Source: Methylobacillus flagellatus_A
GTDB lineage: Bacteria > Pseudomonadota > Gammaproteobacteria > Burkholderiales > Methylophilaceae
Direction: 5' to 3' (one strand)
Assembly (NCBI RefSeq): GCF_031344055.1
Contig: NZ_JADBEN010000001.1
Length of the DNA stretch: 64,000 nt
Part shown: piece by piece, positions 26,709 to 33,777 of the stretch
How positions within the stretch are numbered: position 1 is the stretch's first letter
How the letters are laid out: each line of letters opens with the position of its first letter
Program-made: the position numbers and the translations under genes
Notes under the pieces: model-generated
The model's database searches: none
The model's input: only the letters and a program-made list of their open reading frames with translations
Told to the model about the DNA's origin: nothing

Positions 26709-27584
26709 ATGACCAAAAAAATTACCAAGGCAGTATTCCCTGTAGCTGGTTTGGGTACACGTTTCTTGCCGGCAACCAAGGCAAGTCCTAAAGAGATGTT
26801 GCCCATCGTAGATAAGCCATTGATCCAGTATGCGGCAGAGGAAGCTGTGGCAGCCGGTGCGACAGAGCTGATTTTCATCATTGGGCGCAACAAGCGCTCG
26901 ATTCCAGACCATTTCGATAAGTCTTTCGAGCTTGAGGCAACACTTGAGATTAGCAAGAAGCTGGATGTGCTGCACCAGATCCAGAACATTCTGCCGAAAA
27001 ATGTTTCCTGCATCTATATTCGCCAGGCTGAGGCGCTTGGCCTGGGACATGCAGTACTGCTTGCCAAATCTGTCGTCGGCAATGAGCCTTTCTCGGTGAT
27101 TCTGGCGGACGACTTGATCGATGCCGGCAAGCCCGCAATGCAACAAATGACAGAGCTGTTTGAAAAGGAAGGCGTCAGCATTCTTGGTGTTGAAGATGTC
27201 GAGCCTAGTGAGACTGCCAGCTATGGCATCGTGGATGCGACAGAGGTGAGCGGACCCAATGTCCTGCAGTTGAATGGCATTGTGGAGAAGCCTCAGCCAG
27301 AAGAGGCGCCATCCAACCTAGCCGTTGTCGGCCGTTATATCCTTACGCCTGAGATTTTTGCATGCCTGGAGAACGTCAAGCCTGGCAAGGGCGGTGAAAT
27401 CCAATTGACCGATGGGATAGCCGCCTTGATGGAGCAACAAAAAATACTGGCCTATCGCTTTGACGGAAAACGCTACGATTGCGGCAGCAAGCTGGGTTAC
27501 GTCAAGGCCAATGTCGAATACTCCTTGAAACATGAGGAATTCGGCACAGAGTTTGCACAGTATTTGCGTGACCTGACCAAGTAG
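26709..27584 (+). CDS. galU: UTP-glucose-1-phosphate uridylyltransferase
   Basis: The 291-residue GalU makes UDP-glucose from UTP and glucose-1-phosphate. Seen are KAVFPVAGLGTRFLPATKAS (nucleotide loop with activating Lys), MLPIVDKPLIQYAAEEA, ILADDLID and GIVEKP. UDP-glucose feeds polysaccharide synthesis and general envelope metabolism. It follows the dehydratase by 21 bases and precedes the phosphoribosyltransferase by five. Confidence 0.97.
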   Translation: MTKKITKAVFPVAGLGTRFLPATKASPKEMLPIVDKPLIQYAAEEAVAAGATELIFIIGRNKRSIPDHFDKSFELEATLEISKKLDVLHQIQNILPKNVSCIYIRQAEALGLGHAVLLAKSVVGNEPFSVILADDLIDAGKPAMQQMTELFEKEGVSILGVEDVEPSETASYGIVDATEVSGPNVLQLNGIVEKPQPEEAPSNLAVVGRYILTPEIFACLENVKPGKGGEIQLTDGIAALMEQQKILAYRFDGKRYDCGSKLGYVKANVEYSLKHEEFGTEFAQYLRDLTK

Positions 27585-27589
27585 TCGTT

Positions 27590-28141
27590 GTGTCTGTGTT
27601 ACAGGGCAATCCCGAGCTCATCTTGCAGCAGTCCATTCTGATTCATGATGAGGAACATGTAGCGCAAGCAGTGGCGAGGGTTGCGCAGGAGGTGATTGCC
27701 CTGCTGAAGGAAGAGAAGCCCCTCGTCCTGTGTGTCATGGGAGGAGGGGTCGTATTCACCGGGCAGCTATTGCCCCAGCTGACATTTCCCTTGGAATTCG
27801 GCTATGTCCAGGCGAGCCGTTATCACAACCGTACGCATGGTGATGCGCAACTGGTTTGGAAGGTAAAGCCTGGGGAGGAGGTCCGCGGCAGGACCGTTTT
27901 GGTGCTGGACGATATCCTGGATGAGGGCGTGACGCTGGCGGAAATCAAGGCGCAATGCCTGGCGCTAGGCGCCAAACGTGTTGTAGTGGCGGTGCTGGTC
28001 GAAAAGGCGCTGGGGCGGGATAAGCCGATCAAGGCGGATTTCGTCGGCCTGGAAGTCCCGGATCAGTATGTTTTTGGCTGCGGCATGGATGCTTATGGCT
28101 GGTGGCGTAACCTGCCTGCCATCTATGCCCTGCAGGATTAG
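27590..28141 (+). CDS. hpt: Hypoxanthine-guanine phosphoribosyltransferase
   Basis: The 183-residue salvage enzyme converts hypoxanthine or guanine plus PRPP to IMP or GMP. The PRPP loop is VLVLDDILDEGVTLAEIKAQ; LVLCVMGGGVVFTGQLLPQL is the N-terminal conserved block. The start is GTG 27590, with a second in-frame GTG at 27596. It follows galU closely but is not a sugar gene, and is likely the last gene of the long unit. The inverted-repeat element begins 12 bases after its stop. Confidence 0.88.
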   Translation: MSVLQGNPELILQQSILIHDEEHVAQAVARVAQEVIALLKEEKPLVLCVMGGGVVFTGQLLPQLTFPLEFGYVQASRYHNRTHGDAQLVWKVKPGEEVRGRTVLVLDDILDEGVTLAEIKAQCLALGAKRVVVAVLVEKALGRDKPIKADFVGLEVPDQYVFGCGMDAYGWWRNLPAIYALQD

Positions 28142-28153
28142 GATTGACAGGGC

Positions 28154-28368
28154 TTAGGCCCTGTTCACGATCCTGTTGCCGGAGACCTTGTTCTGTCATG
28201 GCAATAACAAACCGTCATCCCGGCCCCCGAACCGGGATCCCGTGGCGCTGAGGAATAGGCGGCAGGGCGTGGGACGAGATACCGGGTCAAGCCCGGTATG
28301 ACAACGGGGGAGCAGGTATGTTGCGGTGCTATGTATGCTCCATGATAAAGATCGTTAACAGGCCCTAG
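28154..28368. mobile_element. MITE-like inverted-repeat element, about 215 bp, non-coding
   Basis: The termini are 19-base inverted repeats matching at 16 positions: TTAGGCCCTGTTCACGATC (28154-28172) and the complement of GATCGTTAACAGGCCCTAG (28350-28368). Inside are two GC-rich hairpins of related sequence in opposite orientation, near 28213-28240 (GTCATCCCGG...CCGGGAT) and 28282-28303 (ATACCGGG...CCCGGTAT). There is no ORF. The ends resemble those of IS5-type elements (from memory, not searched). The right end supplies the TAG stop of the adjacent CheY-like gene. Confidence 0.7.
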
Positions 28369-28757
28369 TGGGGTTTGGCCGGGGCATTGCTGTTTGCGAG
28401 CAGGGATTTGACGATTTCCGCCAGCCTGATCGGGCTGAAGGGTTTGACCAGGTAGTCGTCGCAACCTGAGCGGTAGCCGTCCAGCATGTCTTGCTCTTGG
28501 GCGCGGGCAGTCAGGAACACGATTCTAGTGTTCTTGAAGTCTTTCTTTCCCTTCAATGTGTCGCATATCTGGTAGCCGTTCATGATGCCCGGCATCATGA
28601 TGTCCATCAGGATCAGGTCCGGTTTCAATTGCTCTGCCAGGGCTAGGCCGCTATCTCCGTTGGTCGCTTCGTAAATGGCATACTGATCGTCTCCCAGGCT
28701 GATGTGGATGAGTTTGCGCACGTCTTCTTGATCTTCAATGATGAGTATCTTACGCAA
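28365..28757 (-). CDS. CheY-like single-domain response regulator
   Basis: The 130-residue receiver domain begins RKILIIEDQEDVRKLIHISL. Its phospho-acceptor Asp lies in LILMDIMMPG, with Thr in VFLTARAQE and Lys in YLVKPFSP. There is no output domain. I prefer the TTG at 28757 because GGGGAG lies six bases upstream and the protein then starts at the usual receiver boundary. An ATG at 28793 would add 12 residues and lacks a ribosome site. The TAG stop lies inside the end of the inverted-repeat element, so the C-terminus (SNAPAKPH) may have been altered by the insertion. It is divergent from the HTH-REC and kinase genes. Confidence 0.88.
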   Translation of the reverse strand: MRKILIIEDQEDVRKLIHISLGDDQYAIYEATNGDSGLALAEQLKPDLILMDIMMPGIMNGYQICDTLKGKKDFKNTRIVFLTARAQEQDMLDGYRSGCDDYLVKPFSPIRLAEIVKSLLANSNAPAKPH

Positions 28758-28821
28758 TTCGCGCTCCCCTTTTTTTGTTGGTTTTATTGGCATGACACCA
28801 TAATGCTATTTATGAGTGGTA

Positions 28822-28858
28822 TTCTTATCATTTTTATCATATTGATTAAATATGTCAA
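28822..28858 (-). promoter_or_regulatory. Repeat-containing promoter region of the CheY-like gene
   Basis: Read leftwards, TTGACA (28858-28853) is followed by three 9-base units: TAATCAATA at 28848, TGATAAAAA at 28839 and TGATAAGAA at 28830. They start 10, 19 and 28 bases after the first T. The same layout occurs at 31593-31629. TTGACA would be the -35; any -10 (TAAAAA, 16 bases later) lies within the repeats, so bound protein would compete with polymerase. Confidence 0.6.
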
Positions 28859-28914
28859 TGCACATGATAGGGGAGTGAATCTATCTGATTGATTTTTATT
28901 TATAACTCAGGATA

Positions 28915-29562
28915 ATGTCTATATTACATTCCAATAATAGCGTCATGGTTAATCAAGATACTGGGAAGGAAGAATTCATATCCACGAGGGATGCCTCCAG
29001 GGTGCTGGAGGTTTCCTTGCGCACAGTACAATTGTGGGTCGAGTCCGGGGTGCTGAAGGCGTGGAAGACGGCAGGGGGGCATCGCCGGATCGCGCGCTCT
29101 TCGATTGACCATATCCTCAGCCAGCGCAAGCAAGCCATTACGCATGCGAGCGGTACGGCCGTTGCGCCAAAAACATTCCATATTCTTCTGGTCGAGGATG
29201 ACAGCGCATTGCGCAATCTCTTTACTTATTTCTTTTCCAGTTGGAAACACCCTGTACGCATCGATGTGGCCACAGACGGATTCGAGGGGCTGATCAGCCT
29301 TGGGCGTGAAGTCCCGAACCTTTTGATCACCGACCTGAACATGCCCGGCATGAGCGGCTTCGAAATGTTGCGCCACCTTAAAAGCTCCAATCAGTTCAGC
29401 AAGCTGAATATCATTGCACTGACGGCATTGAACGATGACTATATCCAAGACAAGGGCGGGTTGCCTGAAGGCGTATTGTTGTTCCGCAAACCAGTCGCCT
29501 TGAGTCAACTCGAACCCATCATTGAGTCGATGATCGCTAATGCATCGGATAAGGCCAGATGA
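28915..29562 (+). CDS. Response regulator with N-terminal MerR/BldC-type helix-turn-helix
   Basis: This 215-residue protein has an unusual domain order. Residues about 18-68 form a MerR/BldC/excisionase-type HTH (FISTRDASRVLEVSLRTVQL ... TAGGHRRIARSSIDHIL). Residues about 85-210 form a receiver with Asp in LLITDLNMPGMSG and Lys in LFRKPVALSQ. It lacks the effector and dimerisation helix of true MerR proteins, as in BldC, which binds AT-rich direct repeats as head-to-tail multimers. AT-rich direct repeats occur in the two flanking promoter regions. The histidine kinase gene follows after six bases. The ATG at 28915 has AGGA only two bases away, so an ATG at 28945 is an alternative start. Confidence 0.88.
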   Translation: MSILHSNNSVMVNQDTGKEEFISTRDASRVLEVSLRTVQLWVESGVLKAWKTAGGHRRIARSSIDHILSQRKQAITHASGTAVAPKTFHILLVEDDSALRNLFTYFFSSWKHPVRIDVATDGFEGLISLGREVPNLLITDLNMPGMSGFEMLRHLKSSNQFSKLNIIALTALNDDYIQDKGGLPEGVLLFRKPVALSQLEPIIESMIANASDKAR

Positions 29563-29568
29563 AAACTC

Positions 29569-31467
29569 ATGCGTCAATTTAGGCCAGCGCTACAATTACC
29601 CCGTTCAATACCAGATTTCCTGGCTGCTTTTCCCTTCCATATCATTGTCGATGAACAACTGGTTATCCAGGAGTCGGGCGATGGGCTGCAGGTTTTGGAT
29701 TGCGGGCGGCTCAATGGCCGCAAGCTGCCTGACTGCTTCGAGAGCATTTCCCCGGTTGAGGAGTTTTGCCTGGCGTCGTTGCTGAACATGCGCGGGCAGG
29801 CCTGCCTTTTGCGGCATAAGGCAAGCGGATTGCTGTTAGGCGGCAAGGTGGCATTGCATCAAGAGGACTGTGTTGCCTTCCTGCTGGTGCCCTGGATCGA
29901 GGATACAGCGGATATGAGCAAACTTCGCATCGGCCCCAGGATTTCGAGACGTGCGGGCTCCCGCATCTCCAATTCATCTGTAGCCAATATGCGCAAGCTG
30001 ACTGTGCAGAAAAAACAGTTGTTCCAAGCGCATGCCTTGCTGTCAATGCGGGAAACCGAATCCAGGACGCTCACCCATATCGTCTCCATGACCGACAACT
30101 CCGTGGTTATCGCCAATGCGCTGGGCTATGTGGAATGGGTGAATGATGCCTATGTGCGTCGTTCGGGATACTTGCCCGAAGAGGTGATCGGCCGATATCT
30201 CGGGGACCTGATGGACGGAGATGAGGAAACGGTTGCGCAGATCAAGCGGCAGCTAGACGCCAAGCAAAGCTTCCAAGCCGAGCTGCTGCGGACTGCAAAA
30301 GATGGCTCAAGCTATTGGGTTGACCTTGATATCGAACCTTTGTTCGATGCCAATGGGCAGGTCTTCAACTATATTGCCGTTGCGCGCGACATTACCGAAA
30401 AGAAAGCAGCCCAGGAAACCTCCAGCCGCCTGCATGGCATCATGCAAAGCACGTTTGAACTTAGCCCGGATGGTTTCGTGACATTCAACAAGAAAGGCAT
30501 CCTGAGTTCCTTCAATCCTGCCTTCCTGAATATGACCGGCTTGAAGCCGGAGCAACTGCATGCGATTTCCCAGGATGAGTTCGTCCGGTTATTGAAATCG
30601 CTCTGCCAGGATGAGCAGAAGGCGGCATCCCAGCACTTGCCGGATGCCGTGGTGATGCGGATGACGAAACCCAAGTTGACGGTCATCAAGCATTCCGTCC
30701 GCGAAGCGCATGACCCCGATGGTTATTTTGTCGGCAGCATCCATTATTTTCGCGACATTACCCAAGAGTCGGAACTGCATCGCATGAAGGGGGAGTTCCT
30801 TTCCATGGCGGCGCATGAACTGAGAACACCGATGTCGAGCATCCATGGCTTCACGGAACTGCTCTTGAAGCGCGAGTTCACCGCCGAGCAGCAAAAAGAC
30901 ATGTTGGCGACCGTGCACCGGCAATCCGTGAGGTTGACCAAGCTGATCAACGATCTGCTCGACCTTGCCAAGATCGAGGCAAGAAAGGGCATGAGTTTCG
31001 ATATCAAGCCTTATCGGTTGACAGACATCGTGGACACCGCGCTCAAGGAATTTCTCGTCAGCGGCGAAGGGCGCGCGATCAGTTTCCACTTCAATAATCA
31101 TGCGCTCAAAGTGTCTGCGGATTTCGACAAACTAATCCAGGCCCTGGTGAACGTGCTTTCCAATGCGCATAAATATTCCGATCCAGGCACCGAGATCCGC
31201 CTGCATATCCAGGAGCAGCAGCGATATCAGCATACCTATGTCGGGATTACGATAGAGGACCATGGGATCGGCATGAGCAAGGAGCACATGGACCATTTGT
31301 TCGAGCGTTTTTACCGCGCCGATACCTCAGGCAGCATTCCCGGCACTGGCCTGGGGCTCTGCCTGGTCAAGGAAATCATGGAGATTCATGGCGGATGGGT
31401 CGACGTTTCCTCTGTCTATGGCGAGGGTAGTGTGGTCACTTTGTGGCTGAAGAAGCTCAAAGATTAA
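29569..31467 (+). CDS. PAS-domain sensor histidine kinase with HNOBA-like N-terminus
   Basis: The product has 632 residues and no transmembrane segment, so it is probably cytosolic. Residues about 15-120 resemble the heme-NO-binding-associated (HNOBA/PAS-like) domain: IPDFLAAFPFHIIVDEQLVI. A short coiled coil follows, then two PAS domains (about 165-285, including YVEWVNDAYVRRSGYLPEEV, and about 285-405). The HisKA domain has the phospho-His near residue 416 in MAAHELRTPMSSIHGF. The ATPase domain has NVLSNAHKYS, EDHGIGMS and GTGLGLCLVKEIM. It is presumably the kinase for the HTH-REC protein encoded just upstream and perhaps for the divergent CheY-like protein. A terminator follows. Confidence 0.9.
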   Translation: MRQFRPALQLPRSIPDFLAAFPFHIIVDEQLVIQESGDGLQVLDCGRLNGRKLPDCFESISPVEEFCLASLLNMRGQACLLRHKASGLLLGGKVALHQEDCVAFLLVPWIEDTADMSKLRIGPRISRRAGSRISNSSVANMRKLTVQKKQLFQAHALLSMRETESRTLTHIVSMTDNSVVIANALGYVEWVNDAYVRRSGYLPEEVIGRYLGDLMDGDEETVAQIKRQLDAKQSFQAELLRTAKDGSSYWVDLDIEPLFDANGQVFNYIAVARDITEKKAAQETSSRLHGIMQSTFELSPDGFVTFNKKGILSSFNPAFLNMTGLKPEQLHAISQDEFVRLLKSLCQDEQKAASQHLPDAVVMRMTKPKLTVIKHSVREAHDPDGYFVGSIHYFRDITQESELHRMKGEFLSMAAHELRTPMSSIHGFTELLLKREFTAEQQKDMLATVHRQSVRLTKLINDLLDLAKIEARKGMSFDIKPYRLTDIVDTALKEFLVSGEGRAISFHFNNHALKVSADFDKLIQALVNVLSNAHKYSDPGTEIRLHIQEQQRYQHTYVGITIEDHGIGMSKEHMDHLFERFYRADTSGSIPGTGLGLCLVKEIMEIHGGWVDVSSVYGEGSVVTLWLKKLKD

Positions 31468-31526
31468 ATTAGGAGCCATCAATTGTCTTGAAGTCAATCG
31501 GCTGATTTCTCCTCTACCTTTCATAC

Positions 31527-31564
31527 AAAGCCATTTCCCGAGCAATTCGGAAATGGCTTTTTTA
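31527..31564 (+). terminator. Intrinsic terminator after the sensor kinase gene
   Basis: AAAGCCATTTCC (31527-31538) pairs perfectly with GGAAATGGCTTT (31549-31560), and a run of T residues follows. Confidence 0.9.
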
Positions 31565-31592
31565 TTTTCATCGCATGAATACAGGAAAATAA

Positions 31593-31629
31593 TTGACACT
31601 TTTGATAAAAATGATAAAAATGATAAACA
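31593..31629 (+). promoter_or_regulatory. Repeat-containing promoter region of the repeat lipoprotein gene
   Basis: TTGACA (31593-31598) is followed by three tandem 9-base units: TGATAAAAA at 31603, TGATAAAAA at 31612 and TGATAAACA at 31621. Offsets from TTGACA are 10, 19 and 28, the same as in the leftward promoter at 28858-28822. The leader to the start codon is about 145 bases and includes a small hairpin (GTGGCT/AGCCAC, 31631-31658). It is a likely target of a cooperative direct-repeat binder such as the HTH-REC protein. Confidence 0.65.
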
Positions 31630-31774
31630 TGTGGCTTATATATGAAATGAACAGCCACTCGATCGACAACAAGCTACCCAACAAGTCGCTTTATGTTATT
31701 TGGGCCGCTTGGCGTTATGTATGGAAACGGGAACCAGGTATTAATTGGCTCCATCAACATTGAAGGGGAATGCA

Positions 31775-33691
31775 ATGTCCACCAAATCCAAAGTGCCGCT
31801 GAACAATGCGATCAGCATGGCCGTCATCTGCTCTTCCATCGCGTTGGTCGGCTGCGATGGCGACGGTAAAAGCAATGTCAGACCAACATCATCCAGCAAT
31901 ACTCCAGTTGTAACGACCACCTCCAATACGCTCAATGACACGATTGACAGCGTCAACAGCCTGACCAATGACGTCATCGAACCAGTCACCACCGCTTTGC
32001 AGCCAGTGACCGATCCGCTAGGAACGGCGCTGGATCCTGTGCTGACGCCAGTGGTTTCAGCCTTGCAGCCTGTGCTGACTCCAGTCATACATACTGTCAA
32101 TCCGTTAACCAGCGCGCTTGCTCCCGTCACCGATAGTTTATTGCCCGTGACCGGGGCCTTGGGAGACATTGTCGCCCCCGTTGCTACGGCGCTCGGGCCT
32201 ACGTCCGAATCACTTTCCGGTGTTGTCGCACCGTTGGCAACTGCCTTGGGCCCTGTGGCGGACGGGGTGAACGGAGCACTGCTGCCGCTGACGTCGGCAA
32301 CCGGCAATGCGATCACCCCGGTGCTTGGCGGCCTTGGCGCAGTGATCGAGCCGATTGCCGGCCCGTTGGCGCCAGTGATCAATACGGCTGGCGGCGTCTT
32401 GCAGCCGGTGGTTGAGCCTGTGGCAGGCGTGCTTGCTCCGGTGGTGCAGACATTGTCGCCTGTCACGGACACGCTTGCTCCTGTGGTCAATACGGTAGCG
32501 GGCGTTGCCAATCCGTTGCTGGATACTGTCGCGGGCGTCACTGCCCCTGTAGCGTCAACACTGGCCCCTACCTTGCAAACCGTGGGTAATACAGTAGGCA
32601 CGCTGGCTGGCGCAACTACCGCTGTCGGCGGCACTGTGGACGGCATCGTGACGCCTTTGACCACGACAGTCGGCGGTGTGGTGGGACAGCTTGGCTCCAG
32701 CCTCGGCAGCGCTATCCCCGGCGTTGAGGGCGGCTTGTCCCCAGTAACTGATCTGCTCGGCGGCGGCAATGGCTTGCCAGGCCTGGACGGTCTGGGCAAC
32801 GGCCTGATCGCGCAAGTGGCGGATATCAGCAAATATGCGGTCGATGGCGTGGCCGGCCTGGCCAAGAGTGTCGTTGGTTCTGTCGCGGGCAATGGCGCCT
32901 TGGCTCCGGTCACTAATGTACTGGCTGGGGCGGGCGGTGTCCTTGATCCCCTGGTCGGCACCAATGGCGTCCTGCCTTTGACCAGCGCAGGCGGCGACCA
33001 GACATTGCTCGACCCATTGGTGGGCAAGAATGGCGTTTTGCCATTGACCAGCGGCCAAGCCGGAAATGGCCAGCCGACACTGCTTGATCCCCTGGTTGGC
33101 CCAGGCGGCGTGCTACCGTTGGCGAGTGCGGAGGGTAATGAGACAGCGTTGGATCCATTGATCGGCCCATCTGGCGTCTTGCCGCTTACAAGCAGTACCG
33201 CCGGGGATGGCAATGGCGGCGTATTGGCGCCTGTGCTGAACCTGTCTTCAGGCAACCTGGGAGGATTGGGCAATGTGCTGGCTCCAGTCACCAATGTGCT
33301 GGCCGCCGGCAATGTGGATGGCCTGAATGGATTGCTGGCCCCTGTGGCCGGCCTGCTGGGAGGATCGTTGCCCAACGGCAACTTGTTGGCCCCTGTGACA
33401 GGCTTGCTGGGTGACGGCACCTCTCTCAATGGCGGCTTGTTGGCGCCCCTCACCAATGTCTTGGCATTGGGTTCCGTAGAGGGCGGCGCTCCTGCAGGTA
33501 ATCTTCTGACACCAGTCACGGCATTGTTGTCAGGCAATAATGGTGGTGGTCTGCTTGTACCTGTTACCAATATTCTGAGTGGCATCACCCAGAATGGGGG
33601 GGTGGCTGCTGCAAGCTCACCTGCGGCCAATGGCGGCAATTCTGCAGGGAATGGCTTGTCCGGCCTGTTGGGCGCTCTTTTGGGGCAGTAA
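31775..33691 (+). CDS. Long Pro/Val/Gly-rich repeat lipoprotein, probable surface or envelope protein
   Basis: The 638-residue protein starts at ATG 31775, preceded by GGGGA. A lipoprotein signal peptide ends in the lipobox LVGC (Cys 27), with Asp at +2. After a Ser/Thr-rich linker (30-60), residues about 70-300 are irregular short repeats of the type LxPVxxxLAPVT. Residues 390-482 are four units of 22-25 residues (LDPLVGxxGVLPLTS...). Residues about 483-603 are six units built on LLAPVTxLL separated by Gly/Asn-rich linkers. The C-terminus is short and hydrophobic (LSGLLGALLGQ). Cysteines are absent after the lipid-bearing one. I recognise no enzymatic domain. Similar low-complexity proteins are sometimes labelled collagen-like, but Gly-X-Y triplets are not the rule here. 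The next gene encodes a TpsB-type transporter. Confidence 0.82.
   Translation: MSTKSKVPLNNAISMAVICSSIALVGCDGDGKSNVRPTSSSNTPVVTTTSNTLNDTIDSVNSLTNDVIEPVTTALQPVTDPLGTALDPVLTPVVSALQPVLTPVIHTVNPLTSALAPVTDSLLPVTGALGDIVAPVATALGPTSESLSGVVAPLATALGPVADGVNGALLPLTSATGNAITPVLGGLGAVIEPIAGPLAPVINTAGGVLQPVVEPVAGVLAPVVQTLSPVTDTLAPVVNTVAGVANPLLDTVAGVTAPVASTLAPTLQTVGNTVGTLAGATTAVGGTVDGIVTPLTTTVGGVVGQLGSSLGSAIPGVEGGLSPVTDLLGGGNGLPGLDGLGNGLIAQVADISKYAVDGVAGLAKSVVGSVAGNGALAPVTNVLAGAGGVLDPLVGTNGVLPLTSAGGDQTLLDPLVGKNGVLPLTSGQAGNGQPTLLDPLVGPGGVLPLASAEGNETALDPLIGPSGVLPLTSSTAGDGNGGVLAPVLNLSSGNLGGLGNVLAPVTNVLAAGNVDGLNGLLAPVAGLLGGSLPNGNLLAPVTGLLGDGTSLNGGLLAPLTNVLALGSVEGGAPAGNLLTPVTALLSGNNGGGLLVPVTNILSGITQNGGVAAASSPAANGGNSAGNGLSGLLGALLGQ
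32942..33220 (+). repeat. Four in-frame 22-25-codon repeats (LDPLVGxxGVLPLTS)
   Basis: Units start at residues 390, 412, 437 and 459 of the lipoprotein. Each begins LDPLVG or LDPLIG and contains GVLPLTS or GVLPLAS. DNA identity is lower than protein identity, with variable codons. This suggests old duplication kept by selection on the protein. Confidence 0.8.
33221..33583 (+). repeat. In-frame repeats of the LLAPVTxLL type
   Basis: About six units (VLAPVTNVL, LLAPVAGLL, LLAPVTGLL, LLAPLTNVL, LLTPVTALL, LLVPVTNIL) are spaced 15-22 residues apart by Gly/Asn-rich segments. The regular hydrophobic strand plus glycine turn suggests a beta-rich stacked structure; that is an inference. Confidence 0.75.
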
Positions 33692-33709
33692 TGCCTTGAA
33701 AGCCATAAG

Positions 33710-33742
33710 ATCCCGGTAGTAGTTCCTACTGCCGGGATTTTT
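33710..33742 (+). terminator. Intrinsic terminator between the lipoprotein and TpsB genes
   Basis: A 13-bp stem with one G-T pair (33710-33722 with 33726-33738) carries a 3-base loop and is followed by TTTTA. It lies 19 bases after the lipoprotein stop. Expression of the downstream transporter gene thus depends on read-through or its own promoter. Confidence 0.85.
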
Positions 33743-33777
33743 ATTGAGTTGCACGGATGGACTGCATAGGGGAGAAG

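Noticed and set aside
31603..31629. Tandem TGATAAAAA repeats as replication iterons or a CRISPR array
   Set aside because: Only three 9-base units with no spacers, placed in a promoter and mirrored at a second promoter; no replication gene is nearby.
32942..33583. Repetitive DNA as a CRISPR or mobile repeat
   Set aside because: The repeats are in frame, of variable length and conserved at protein rather than DNA level.
31741..33639. 632-codon open frame on the opposite strand of the repeat lipoprotein gene
   Set aside because: It is a by-product of the biased repeat codons. The rightward frame has a signal peptide, lipobox, ribosome site, promoter and terminator.
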